Shown: piece by piece, positions 35,985-45,084 of the stretch
How positions within the stretch are numbered: position 1 is the stretch's first letter
Layout: each line of letters opens with the position of its first letter
Notes under the pieces: generated by a model
Databases searched by the model: none
Seen by the model: only the letters and a program-made list of their open reading frames with translations
Told to the model about the DNA's origin: nothing
Program-made: the position numbers and the translations under genes
DNA from: Melioribacter roseus P3M-2
GTDB lineage: Bacteria > Bacteroidota > Ignavibacteria > Ignavibacteriales > Melioribacteraceae
Assembly: GCF_000279145.1 (NCBI RefSeq)
Contig: NC_018178.1
Span: 124,001-188,000, forward strand
Direction: 5' to 3'
Length of the DNA stretch: 64,000 bases

Positions 35985-38594
35985 TTATACCACACCCCCC
36001 CACACCTTATCAATCACCCTTTTTATCTTCTCCTCATAGGCCTTCACCATCTCCCGCAGGCTGTCTATCACCCTCCGCTCGGATTCGATTTTTTCGACAA
36101 TACGCTGCTGGACTTCAAGGGGCGGAAGGGGGATTGTTAAATTTTCAACATCATTAGTATTTATGCTGGGATATGCCCCTTTACCCATTTTAATTGTCAT
36201 TTGTTTCATAGTTGCTTCTGAAAAAATACAAGTATAAAGATATTCAGGGATTATGCTTTCTTTACTCCTTAATACAGCAAATCCTGTTGAAGCAATTGAA
36301 TTCTTTGGTAATCCTTTAAGTAGTGCAAAAGCTTTTAAGTTAGGACGAACAGTTGATAACAAAATATCATTTTCTTTTATTACTCGTTTTGCACGGCTCG
36401 GAGCATTTTTAGCTGAAATTTTGTTTTCAAAAGAGACTTTTCCTGTTCCATTCTCTACGGAAGTTATGTCAATGTAAACAATTTCAGTTTCACCAAATAT
36501 ATCGTATGGATAGACGGAGTCAGGATTTATCTCACATACCTCTCCCAGCTTCACCATCGGCCACCCTTCGACAGGCTCAGGGCGGTGACCTTCGGCAAGT
36601 TCTTCCTGCTTTCCCGGGTGCTCTGCAAGGTAGGTCTTGAGCTCTTCCTCCAGGTAGCCTTCCACATCGGGCTTCCAGGCATCTATCACCTGCCTGCAGC
36701 CGTCGATAAGCTTCCGGTAGCCTTCTATCTCTGCCACTATCTCTTGCTGCACTTCAGGCGGAGGGAGTGGGATTTGGATATTTTTAATTTCTAAACTTAC
36801 ACCACCAATTATACCTTTTATATATGGTTGCAATAAACTTTTGAATTGATTTGATTGTAATATTCTAAAAAGAAATTGGTTTTTGATATCTTTATTGGCT
36901 CTAAATATATAAACATGCTCATTGACAGCCGCTTTATCACTGTATTTCCAATATCCAATTTTCCCAGTAGTAGCTCCATCTTTTACCATTAATACGTCCC
37001 CATAATGAAGGATACCTTTTTTCATTTCTTTGAAATATTCTTCTGTAATATATTTCATTTTGTCGAATCGTATTGATCCATCTTCTGATATTTGTTCTCC
37101 ACCAATACTATAAATACCTTTTTCAACAGCTCCACCTTTTTGACGTGAACCAGTTTCAATCTCACACACCTCCCCCAGCTTCACCATTGGCCATTTCCGG
37201 TGTTTGCGTTTTTCTACTACCCGGTATCTATCGCCGGTGAGGTAATATTCGCCATTTTCGGCAAGTTTTTCTTTTTTCACCAGCAGGGCAGAGCAGGGTT
37301 TTTCGTCGGCATTAAATTCATCCACTTTGCCATTTCTTACCTTACCCAGATATTCACGGATCACCTGCAGAGCATCGGGCAGATCGTTTCTGTCAATGGG
37401 GCGGCGCTGGGCACCGAGGTCAAAGCCGTCGTTTTCAATTTTTATAAACAGAATGCTATCGGTCTTTCTGGCAAGTTCTTTATCCATAAGCAGGATTGAG
37501 GTCTTCACCCCTGAATAAGGCTGAAAAACTCCGGCAGGCAGCGAGACCACAGCATACAGATAATTTTCAACCAGCATCCTGCGAAGCTGCTTATAGGCAT
37601 TTGCACTCTGGAAAATAATGCCTTCGGGGACAATCACCGCCGCCCTTCCTGTGGGAGTAAGATGCTCGGCGATATAGTCGACAAAAAGCACCTCGCTACG
37701 TTTACTCTGCACGCTAAACTTTTTATGCGGCTTGATACCTCCCTTCGGAGTCATAAAGGGAGGGTTGGCAAGGATTACATCGGCATATTCGTTCCATCGG
37801 TCTTCGCTCGTCAGGGTGTCGTATTCGTATATTTGAGGGTTTACAAAGCCGTGAAGATACATATTGACAAGCGAAATTCTCACCATATCGGGCGAAATGT
37901 CATAGCCTTTGAAGTTGGTAAGCAGTTTTTTCTTTTCATCGGTAGTAAGCAAGTCGCCTCTTCCGTTACCGTTTTGTGAGCGGTATTTTTCGGAAGTATT
38001 TTCACGCATAATATATTTGTATGCTGAAATTAAAAATCCGGCAGTGCCGCAGGCAGGGTCAAGGATGAGTTCGTTTTTTTGAGGGCTAACTATTTCAACC
38101 ATAAAATCGATTATATGCCGTGGGGTGCGAAATTGCCCGGCATCGCCCTGACTGCCAAGTACAGAAAGCAAATACTCAAAAGCATCGCCGAGGCTCTCGG
38201 AATGGTCGTAGGTGAATTCGTTTATGGTTTTCAGAAAGAGTTTGAGCGTTTCGGGGTCGCGATAGGGCAAATAGGCGTTTTTGAAAATGTTACGAAAAAG
38301 CTCGGGCAAATTGGTATTCTGACTCATCCTTGTTATGGCATCAGCATAAAGACTGAGCATCTCATGCCCACCAAGACGAGGGTCAAAAATTTTGTCCCAG
38401 CTATATTTTTCATATTCTCCTGTGAAAAAGGTTCGCTTACCGCCCATCTCTAGTGATTCTTTATCCATGTCATTCATAAACTTGTAGATTAGGGCGATGG
38501 TAATCTGCTCCACCTGACTCTTTGGGTCGGGCACTTTGCCCACAAGGATATCACGGGCGGTGTCGATTCGTCTTTTAGTTTCAGAATCAAGCAT
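35985..38594 (-). CDS. hsdMS: Type I restriction-modification: fused methyltransferase-specificity protein (HsdM-HsdS)
   Basis: An 869-residue protein joining two subunits that are normally separate. Residues 1-460 are the N6-adenine methyltransferase, with SAM motif DPACGTAGFL (179-188) and catalytic NPPF (277-280). Residues 468-869 are a specificity subunit with two target-recognition domains, each opening WPMVKLGEVCEI (468 and 678) and closing with the dimerising helix IPLPP(P/L)EVQQ(E/R)IV (near 608 and 822). A full-length HsdS is therefore present and in frame. A repeat-encoded RPEPVEG segment (671-677) lies between the domains. With HsdR it would form a restriction complex recognising a bipartite site, and the methylase would protect the host. 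Confidence 0.92.
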   Translation of the reverse strand: MLDSETKRRIDTARDILVGKVPDPKSQVEQITIALIYKFMNDMDKESLEMGGKRTFFTGEYEKYSWDKIFDPRLGGHEMLSLYADAITRMSQNTNLPELFRNIFKNAYLPYRDPETLKLFLKTINEFTYDHSESLGDAFEYLLSVLGSQGDAGQFRTPRHIIDFMVEIVSPQKNELILDPACGTAGFLISAYKYIMRENTSEKYRSQNGNGRGDLLTTDEKKKLLTNFKGYDISPDMVRISLVNMYLHGFVNPQIYEYDTLTSEDRWNEYADVILANPPFMTPKGGIKPHKKFSVQSKRSEVLFVDYIAEHLTPTGRAAVIVPEGIIFQSANAYKQLRRMLVENYLYAVVSLPAGVFQPYSGVKTSILLMDKELARKTDSILFIKIENDGFDLGAQRRPIDRNDLPDALQVIREYLGKVRNGKVDEFNADEKPCSALLVKKEKLAENGEYYLTGDRYRVVEKRKHRKWPMVKLGEVCEIETGSRQKGGAVEKGIYSIGGEQISEDGSIRFDKMKYITEEYFKEMKKGILHYGDVLMVKDGATTGKIGYWKYSDKAAVNEHVYIFRANKDIKNQFLFRILQSNQFKSLLQPYIKGIIGGVSLEIKNIQIPLPPPEVQQEIVAEIEGYRKLIDGCRQVIDAWKPDVEGYLEEELKTYLAEHPGKQEELAEGHRPEPVEGWPMVKLGEVCEINPDSVYPYDIFGETEIVYIDITSVENGTGKVSFENKISAKNAPSRAKRVIKENDILLSTVRPNLKAFALLKGLPKNSIASTGFAVLRSKESIIPEYLYTCIFSEATMKQMTIKMGKGAYPSINTNDVENLTIPLPPLEVQQRIVEKIESERRVIDSLREMVKAYEEKIKRVIDKVWGGVV
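36563..36582. repeat. Copy of the widespread short repeat ACCCTTCGACAGGCTCAGGG inside hsdS
   Basis: This 20-bp sequence is translated in frame on the minus strand as RPEPVEG at the junction of the two target-recognition domains. I know the same short sequence as a dispersed element in many unrelated bacterial genomes. It may be an insertion that became a linker. Confidence 0.45.
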
Positions 38595-38645
38595 AGTTTC
38601 TAATTTAATTGATGAACAAATTGTCTTTTTTCAACATACTGATAA

Positions 38646-38727
38646 AACATGTCGAGATTTTCCGTTTTTTTCGACATATCAAACAGAACATGTCGAAATT
38701 TTCCGTTTTTTTCGACATGTTAACTCT
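38646..38727. repeat. Two tandem 41-bp repeats, each an inverted repeat, between hsdR and hsdMS
   Basis: Units 38646-38686 and 38687-38727 begin AACATGTCGA and share the central TTTTCCGTTTTTTTCGACAT. In the second unit arms AACATGTCGAAA (38687-38698) and TTTCGACATGTT (38710-38721) pair perfectly over 12 bp around an 11-nt loop. In the first unit 9 of 12 positions pair. A decayed third start is at 38625-38645. They lie in the 227-bp gap upstream of hsdMS and could be a tandem operator for it or hairpins ending hsdR transcription. Confidence 0.7.
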
Positions 38728-38821
38728 TCGATAATGATATTTCTGAAGTTAAATCAAAGTTTTTAAATAATAGAAACAAAGGCTCGTTAATAAAATAGTT
38801 CACTCATTTTTTTAATATTCT

Positions 38822-41344
38822 TTATGCAACAAATTTATTTAGCGAAACAAAATCCTTTATATATTCTGGAATAGCTTTACGAAGCTCTGGGGATAAACGC
38901 TTGAATGCTTCACCATACGGCGACACATTGAGCAATGCAAAATTGCCGTTGTCTATTATCTGTCTAAATTCAGCATCAAGGATATAAGCCTTAAACACTG
39001 TTTTTGCATATTCAAAATACTCTTCCTTGGGCAAATAGCGGCTGTCGAATTTATCAAACTCCTCGTCTAAAAGTTCATCGCGTGTTTTAAAGTATGGAAT
39101 CATACCGAACACTTTTTCAATAATTTCCCTCAATGTAATACGGCGATCGATGTTAATCGATTTCCGCAATTTTTCAAGCGTGAAATACTCTTCAGGCTTG
39201 TTAAGAATGTTTTGCTCAAGGTATGTCATCAATTCATTCCATCTATCGTTTTCTGCATATTCTTTAAGAGCCGGATGTTCAAAAACTTTTTTCTCAAACT
39301 TCTGGAAATACATACGGTCTATCTTCATGCCCTCGTATCCAATAACCGTTTCTTCAATGGATAATATAGAATCGGGTTGTGTGGTTTCAAAGAAATCGAC
39401 TGGAAGCCTAGAATCGTCACCCCCTGTACTTCGGGTTGAAATTCGTGGCAATTCTAAGACTTCATCATAATTAAATTTTTCTTCGAAATACTCACAATTA
39501 GCAAAGAAGTCAAAAATCTTATAGTTCTCTTTTTGTTTTTCACCCACATTATTTCTTTTTAGCAAATCAGTAATATCATTAGCAAAATCATATTTTCTTG
39601 TGCCTCTTCCTTTGATTTGAATAAACTCCGTAGCTGAAAATATGGGTCTCATTAAACAGAGGTTAAGAATATCCCGGCAGTCATATCCTGTTGTCATCAT
39701 ACCAACTGTTACGCACACTCTTGTTTTGCTGGTTTTATAAATAGGTAAAAAATTGCCAGAACCAGAAAGATTATTATAGGAAAAGTTAATGGCGTATTGC
39801 TGTGCAGCGGGAACATTGGAAGTAACCTGTACAGCAAAATCAGATTGATACTTCCCCGGAAACATTTGGTCTGCAAATTCGTTTAGTATTTGAGTAATTT
39901 TAGCAGCGTGGTTTTGCGATACACAGTAAACAATTGTTTTGCCTATTTCATTACTTATAGGATCTCTAAGGGCATTTTTAATAAATGCTTCGCAAAATGC
40001 CCTATTTGTATTTTCTGAAAAGAATTTTTTCTCAAAGTCTTTATGAATAAAAAATTCTTCGACTTTTTCTCCATCTTCGGTTTGTGTAATGACCGCATAG
40101 CCTTTATCAGAAAGTAATTGAGTAGAGATTTCCGTTCGAGCATCGACTACAATCGGATTTACCAGAAAGCCGTCTCTAACGCCATCAATAAGCGAATATC
40201 TGAAAGTCGGTTCGCCATTTTCACAACCAAAAGTCTTGTATGTGTCAAGAAGAAGTCTTCTTTCAAGCTGACGCGGGTCATTTTCACCAAGTTTTGATAT
40301 GTCGATATTTTTTAGATAGTTTTTTGGCGTGGCTGTTAATCCCAATTTATATCCAATAAAATATTCAAACACAGCACGGCTATTTCCGCCTATGCTTCTG
40401 TGAGCTTCATCAGATATCACAAGGTCAAAATCGTCTGGTGAAAATGCTCTTTTATATCGGTTCTTTGATAGGAATGTTTGAATAGTAGAGACTACAATTT
40501 CAGCTTTTTGCCAATCACCTCTATTCTCTTTATAGATAACCGTAGTGTAATCATTTTTTAAATATTCCCTGAAGGCTTTATATGCCTGATCTTCAAGTTC
40601 AAGCCTGTCTACTAAAAATAATACACGACGAGCATTTCCCGTTCGTAAAAACAATTTTATAATTGCTGCAGAAACAAGAGTTTTACCTGTCCCTGTAGCC
40701 ATTTCAAAAAGGAATCTATCTTTCCCCTGGCGAACTGCATTCTGAATTGCTGTGATTGCAAGTAATTGATACTTTCTTAAAAACCGTAATTTATTTTCTT
40801 CAATAAAACGCTTGCGAGTTTGCTCGTCAATATATGAAGGATCATTTTTATAATCGGGCTTTTGTGTAAGAACAATGTAATCGTCCTTAATAATTTCATT
40901 AATCAATCGGTTTCTATCGGGCTTAAAAGTCTCATACCCTTTTATTGTTTGGAGCGATGGAAGTTTACTTATGATATGAGGATTGCCTCTTTCTAAATCC
41001 CAGAAATAATGAATATTTCCATTTGAAAGGATAACAAACCTACAATGCTGAGCCTCTGCATATCTACGCGCTTGTTCTTTGCCAAAAAGCGGATTTTTAT
41101 CTTCAGCTTTTGCTTCCAGCACAACAAGTGGAAACCCTCTATCGTCAAGAAGAAGGAAATCAACAAATCCGTTTGTTGTGCGCTCAAAATTTTCACCAAA
41201 CTCGTTAAGCCTCCGCTCTGTTATTTTCACATTATTTTCCAACAATATATTTGCTTTCCCCTCTTCAGTGTCAAAAAACCGCCAGCCCGCTTCTTCCAGA
41301 AGTTTATTTATTTTTATCCTTGATTTAGCTTCCTTATCTGGCAT
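38822..41344 (-). CDS. hsdR: Type I restriction endonuclease subunit R (HsdR)
   Basis: An 840-residue DNA translocase and nuclease. The N-terminal nuclease has Asp62 (GFVDFLL) and Glu77-Ala-Lys79 (VVLEAKAE). The SF2 motor has Walker A ATGTGKT (216-222), DEAH (VISDEAHRSIG), GLTATP and the second-lobe motif QIKGRGTRKY. A C-terminal helical region of about 170 residues would contact HsdM/HsdS. Length and motifs fit the shorter EcoEI-like type I R proteins. It is the first gene of the defence island, separated from hsdMS by tandem palindromic repeats, so hsdMS may have its own promoter. This would allow methylation to be set before restriction. Confidence 0.93.
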   Translation of the reverse strand: MPDKEAKSRIKINKLLEEAGWRFFDTEEGKANILLENNVKITERRLNEFGENFERTTNGFVDFLLLDDRGFPLVVLEAKAEDKNPLFGKEQARRYAEAQHCRFVILSNGNIHYFWDLERGNPHIISKLPSLQTIKGYETFKPDRNRLINEIIKDDYIVLTQKPDYKNDPSYIDEQTRKRFIEENKLRFLRKYQLLAITAIQNAVRQGKDRFLFEMATGTGKTLVSAAIIKLFLRTGNARRVLFLVDRLELEDQAYKAFREYLKNDYTTVIYKENRGDWQKAEIVVSTIQTFLSKNRYKRAFSPDDFDLVISDEAHRSIGGNSRAVFEYFIGYKLGLTATPKNYLKNIDISKLGENDPRQLERRLLLDTYKTFGCENGEPTFRYSLIDGVRDGFLVNPIVVDARTEISTQLLSDKGYAVITQTEDGEKVEEFFIHKDFEKKFFSENTNRAFCEAFIKNALRDPISNEIGKTIVYCVSQNHAAKITQILNEFADQMFPGKYQSDFAVQVTSNVPAAQQYAINFSYNNLSGSGNFLPIYKTSKTRVCVTVGMMTTGYDCRDILNLCLMRPIFSATEFIQIKGRGTRKYDFANDITDLLKRNNVGEKQKENYKIFDFFANCEYFEEKFNYDEVLELPRISTRSTGGDDSRLPVDFFETTQPDSILSIEETVIGYEGMKIDRMYFQKFEKKVFEHPALKEYAENDRWNELMTYLEQNILNKPEEYFTLEKLRKSINIDRRITLREIIEKVFGMIPYFKTRDELLDEEFDKFDSRYLPKEEYFEYAKTVFKAYILDAEFRQIIDNGNFALLNVSPYGEAFKRLSPELRKAIPEYIKDFVSLNKFVA

Positions 41345-42517
41345 AATTTTATTTAATGCATGCGATTGTTTATTGTGTTGTGATTTATTAGCCTTTCAAA
41401 AGTAGTGATTTCTACTCGTATGTTTAAGTCCTCTGTTGATATAGCTATAAGACATTTTACAATGTCTTTTGCATAGCGTAATATTATCTTTTCCCCTCTT
41501 CGCACATAAGAACATTGGCAACTTAAAAAAATTTAGACTGCCCTTCAACAATTACTCTTGCATAGTTGAACAAATTTATTGCTGGACTAATCACATTAAT
41601 ACTATCATTTTTGTAAATTATTCTCAAGATAGTGCTTGGACTATTTCAGTCACTCTGATATGTTATATTAAAATTACTTGCTTTGATGTTGTAACATGAA
41701 TCCCCCTTATTTCAACTAGTCGGCTTTTAATGTTCTTAATGACAAATTATCGAATTCCAATTAAGCATTTTACTGCGAGCATACAATAAGTCCATATTTT
41801 AAGCAAACGAAATCGTTCAGCTTATTAATGGCATATACTGTTCAATAACTTTTACAGCACGGCATATATTAAACAAAGAGCAGAAGTTTAAATTGATAAA
41901 CTATATTTGGAGAAAGACAGTTAAATTCGTCGAGGTAATACTAATACAAATACACAAAAGTTGTTATAATTACACTTCTCCGATGAAAAAAAATAATTGC
42001 TCATATTTAAGAAACTTCATTAGAGAATTATTTAAAAACATTTCTGTCTATATTCAGTTGTTGCGAAGCATCAATTATATTCACTCTTTGGTAAAGCTAT
42101 ATTTATATTGCGCGGCTCCGTCAAAAAAAATTTTGCTTTACTTTAACAGCCGGGACAGCAATATACTTTATTTACAGATTTAGCAGGTTATATAATTTCA
42201 GGCGTGTTTAAATAAGACACTGTTTTTAAAGCTGGAAAGACAATTTCGATTTATGTTGTCTTACACATATTTTTAGCGGCAATCGGTTGAAGGATTCATT
42301 GGAGTAGAAAGTTAGGAGCTTACTAATTAAATTACCAGTTAGGAAATAGAATGAATTTGTTTGATGGCATTCATTGGTAAAATTTTACTAGGGTGAATGA
42401 GTTATACGTCCGGAAACATAATCTTAGGTCAAGCTTTTTAATTTGGCCTATCTTACAAAGCCTATGAAGGCATTCCAGACTACTTCAGTTTCTACTTCAG
42501 TCGAAATTTCTTTAAAC
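41345..42517. other. 1.2-kb AT-rich region without a convincing gene
   Basis: Only short frames without ribosome sites or family signatures are visible, the longest open frame being 41893-42183 on the plus strand. No insertion-sequence ends, integrase or repeat array is seen. It lies between the defence island and tRNA-Val and is probably decayed DNA at an island boundary. Confidence 0.55.
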
Positions 42518-42553
42518 TAAAAAAGCCTTGTAACTTATTGAATTACAAGGCTT
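42518..42553 (-). terminator. Terminator after tRNA-Val
   Basis: Perfect 11-bp stem AAGCCTTGTAA / TTACAAGGCTT (42523-42533 with 42543-42553), 9-nt loop, followed by six T on the minus strand. It begins 7 bp after the tRNA 3' end. Confidence 0.85.
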
Positions 42554-42560
42554 AAGTGAG

Positions 42561-42635
42561 TGGGCGCTGAAGGATTCGAACCTACGACCCCCTGCTTGTA
42601 AGGCAGGTGCTCTGAACCAGCTGAGCTAAGCGCCC
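42561..42635 (-). tRNA. tRNA-Val (anticodon TAC)
   Basis: Seventy-five nucleotides fold into a full cloverleaf: acceptor GGGCGCT/AGCGCCC, D arm GCTC..GAGC, anticodon stem CCTGC/GCAGG with loop CTTACAA (TAC), T arm GTAGG TTCGAAT CCTTC with one T-T mismatch, discriminator A. CCA is not encoded. It is followed by a terminator. Confidence 0.95.
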
Positions 42636-42713
42636 AAACATATTATCAAAAAATTGAGTATCAATTATAGCTGATTTAAAGTAAATATTCAATACCTCTA
42701 AAAAATTTTTTTG

Positions 42714-42786
42714 AGCGGGCGACGGGACTCGAACCCGCGACATGCAGCTTGGGAAGCTGCCACTCTACCAACTGAGTTACGCCCGC
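42714..42786 (-). tRNA. tRNA-Gly (anticodon CCC)
   Basis: Seventy-three nucleotides form a cloverleaf: acceptor GCGGGCG/CGCCCGC, D arm ACTC..GAGT, anticodon stem GCAGC/GCTGC with loop TTCCCAA (CCC), T arm GCGGG TTCGAGT CCCGT, discriminator T. CCA is not encoded. It lies 78 bp upstream of tRNA-Val on the same strand and downstream of three repeats copied from its own 5' half. Confidence 0.95.
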
Positions 42787-43002
42787 ATATTTTTATGTTT
42801 TTTATTTTTTCTACAGGCTGCCACTCTGCCTCCGTCAGTTGACGGATGAGTTACGCCCGCATATTTTTTATGTTTTTTATTTTTTCCTACAGGCTGCCGC
42901 TCTGCCTCCGTCAGTTGACGGATGAGTTACGCCCGCTTAATTTTTGTCACTTTTTTATTTTTTCCTACAAACTGCCACTCTACCTCCGTCAGTCGACGGA
43001 TA
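42787..43002 (-). repeat. Three tandem ~76-bp repeats derived from the tRNA-Gly 5' half and its leader
   Basis: Each unit contains an A/T-rich leader (ATATTTTTTATGTTTTTTATTTTTTC on the plus strand, split by short variation) and a tRNA-Gly 5' part. The tRNA-derived parts are at 42816-42860, 42892-42936 and, truncated, 42970-43002. In all three the D-loop is replaced by a small palindrome-containing insert (TCCGTCAACTGACGGA on the minus strand; TCGACTGACGGAGG in the last). The 3' half of the tRNA is missing, so none can be a working tRNA. Confidence 0.85.
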
Positions 43003-43109
43003 AAACAATTTTTCAATGAACTCAAATAATCTAATTTTTTAACCTATTATCAATTGCAAAATTATCAACAGTCAAATTCAGATTCAATATTTTTTTATAA
43101 CTTTATATC

Positions 43110-43855
43110 ATGAAAAATTTCAACAAGATAACGGAATTGATACTTATAACCGCCTCTCTTTTAACCATAGTCATATTATGGGATACTAAAATTATCTATC
43201 CAGTAAAACTTATGTTCATATTGTTTCATGAAGCTAGTCATGCGCTGGCGACCTTTCTCACAGGCGGGAAGATTGTCGGCATTGAATTGAACAATAATCT
43301 ATCGGGAGGTTGCGTTGCAGAAGGCGGAAGCAATCTATTGATTGCGCTGAGCGGCTACCCCGGCAGCTTTTTGATTGCCGCCTTATTGTTTTTTTCGGCT
43401 TACAATAAAAATTAAAACTTATCTCTGCGTTCGGAATACCGGCGGCTTTGGTTTTTATTGCGGCTAATTTCATTGAAGATACGGTAATGTCGATAATTAT
43501 ATTAATAATTGCTGCGGCTTTTTTTGTTATAGCGCGTTTTACTCCGGAAGCGTTAAATCGATTGTTTTTCAGAATTATCGGACTTACCGGATTGATTTTC
43601 GTGGCGCTCGATCTTTTTGCTGATTCAACAGGGGAAAATTTAATCCGTTCCGACGTAGCTCTGTTGTCGCGTCAAAGCGGCATTCCCGAATTCGCCTGGA
43701 TAGCTTTATGGCTTTTGATTTTTCTGGTTTTGTTTTGGTATATGGGCAAAAAAAATTATTTTCAACAAAAACTGATTTATTTATCGCGAACCGCCCCGAG
43801 AAATAACAGACCAACCACAAAAAATATACCTATACTTAAAATGGCATATTTCTGA
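43110..43855 (+). pseudogene. M50-type membrane metalloprotease-like gene, split by a frameshift
   Basis: Two adjacent frames make up one membrane protein of about 245 residues. The first part (43110-43415) has a membrane helix and the zinc motif FHEASHALATFLTGGK (HExxH) typical of M50B-like peptidases. It stops at 43413 after SAYNKN. The second part continues in the -1 frame as KLKLISAFGIPAALVFIAANFIEDT and three more membrane helices. The shift falls in AATAAAAATTAAAAC (43404-43418), an A-rich run. It may be a true disruption, a slippage site or a sequencing error. The last 79 bp overlap the convergent MFS gene. Confidence 0.7.
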
Positions 43856-45084
43856 TTCCCGGTCAGATAACTTGTAATCCCGAATACCAGAGGACCAAGT
43901 ATAGCCGAACTTTTTCCGAAAAACGAGTAGAATCCGAAAAATTCAGTCTTCTTGTCGTAAGGAGTAAGTTTCGACATCAAACTACGACTTATCGATTGTG
44001 TTGCGCCCATAACCATACCTGCCAAAAGTCCAACCAAATAAAAATAACGGCTCAATAACAAATGCCCGTCTGATTCCGGACTCAAATTAAAGATCGACGC
44101 CGTTAATTCGATTAACGGCGAATCTACCGAACTCGTGAAATACGCCAGAAGAATCGTTGCAATCCAGATAGAAAGCGATATTACAAGAGACTTTTTTTGC
44201 CCGATCGAATCGGATATTATTCCGAAAATTACCGAGCCGATAATTGCCGTAGTTTGAACAATCATAAAAAAGACGATCAATTCTTTCATCGAAAACGACA
44301 ACGTAGTACTGGCATAATTTCCCGAAAAATAGATAACCGTATTGACTCCTTCGATAAAAAAGAAGTATGAAACCAGAAAAAGAACAAGGTTTCGATAATT
44401 CTTCAGATTCTTCAATGTAGCCGTAACTCTGCCGAAACCGATTGCAAAATACGACTCGTCGGCAGTCCTGCTCTTTCTCGAATCTTTCAGAAAGAGAAAC
44501 AAAGGCATGGCAAAAATCAAAAAGACTAGAGCCGACAACGGAAAAGTTTCTTTTATCATTTCGCGTTCTATAAAAGGATAAACTACCAACAGAGTAGTAA
44601 ACGAACCCAAATATCCCATTGCAAATCCGTATCCGCTTACTCTGCCATAGCTGCTTTCTTTAGTAATTTCCGGCAAAAAGGCGTCATAAAAAACCAATCC
44701 CGCTTCGAACCCGATATTTGCAAGAATAAAAAGGAGAAGTCCGGAAACCAAATCCCCGCTGCCGACGAAATAGAGCATGAAAGTGGACAAAATACATAAA
44801 GCGGTAAAAAACAACAGGAATCTTTTTTTGCCCGCTGAATAATCGGCTATGGCGCCCAGCACAGGCGAGATTAGAGCGGTTATCAACATGGAAATACTTG
44901 TGCCGATACTCCAATAGAAGTCTCCTATCGGCTCGCCGTTGGCAACCGTGTGTTTGAAATAGACAGCGTAAAGGAATGTAACTACAACTATCGAATATGA
45001 CGTGTTTGCGAAGTCGAACAGAGTCCAGACAAAAATTCTGAATTTTTCATTATTTCTAAGATTCTTGATCGTCAATAGATTCAT
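43777..45084 (-). CDS. MFS transporter of the UMF1/Atg22-like family
   Basis: A 435-residue inner-membrane permease with about 12 helices. The family opening VWTLFDFANTSYSIVVVTFLYAVYF and the motifs GAIADYSAGKKRFLLFF and GATQSISRSLMSKLTP are characteristic of UMF1 (YxiO-like) transporters. The substrate is unknown; related yeast Atg22 exports amino acids. ATG 45084 is preferred to the TTG at 45117 because it shortens the overlap with nusB and puts the conserved start near the N-terminus. It overlaps nusB by 29 bp, so the two are likely co-transcribed. Confidence 0.88.
   Translation of the reverse strand: MNLLTIKNLRNNEKFRIFVWTLFDFANTSYSIVVVTFLYAVYFKHTVANGEPIGDFYWSIGTSISMLITALISPVLGAIADYSAGKKRFLLFFTALCILSTFMLYFVGSGDLVSGLLLFILANIGFEAGLVFYDAFLPEITKESSYGRVSGYGFAMGYLGSFTTLLVVYPFIEREMIKETFPLSALVFLIFAMPLFLFLKDSRKSRTADESYFAIGFGRVTATLKNLKNYRNLVLFLVSYFFFIEGVNTVIYFSGNYASTTLSFSMKELIVFFMIVQTTAIIGSVIFGIISDSIGQKKSLVISLSIWIATILLAYFTSSVDSPLIELTASIFNLSPESDGHLLLSRYFYLVGLLAGMVMGATQSISRSLMSKLTPYDKKTEFFGFYSFFGKSSAILGPLVFGITSYLTGNQKYAILSIGIFFVVGLLFLGAVRDK

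Noticed and set aside
38625-38727. Possible CRISPR array
   Set aside because: Units are directly adjacent without unique spacers, only two full copies exist and no cas gene is near.
41893-42183. 96-residue plus-strand frame
   Set aside because: No ribosome site, no recognisable domain, composition like surrounding non-coding DNA.
31800-43000. Prophage or insertion-sequence origin of the defence island
   Set aside because: No integrase, transposase, terminal inverted repeats or duplicated tRNA 3' end were found.
42787-43002. Additional tRNA genes or a CRISPR array
   Set aside because: The units lack the anticodon loop and 3' half of a tRNA, and the intervening sequence is the repeated leader rather than variable spacers.
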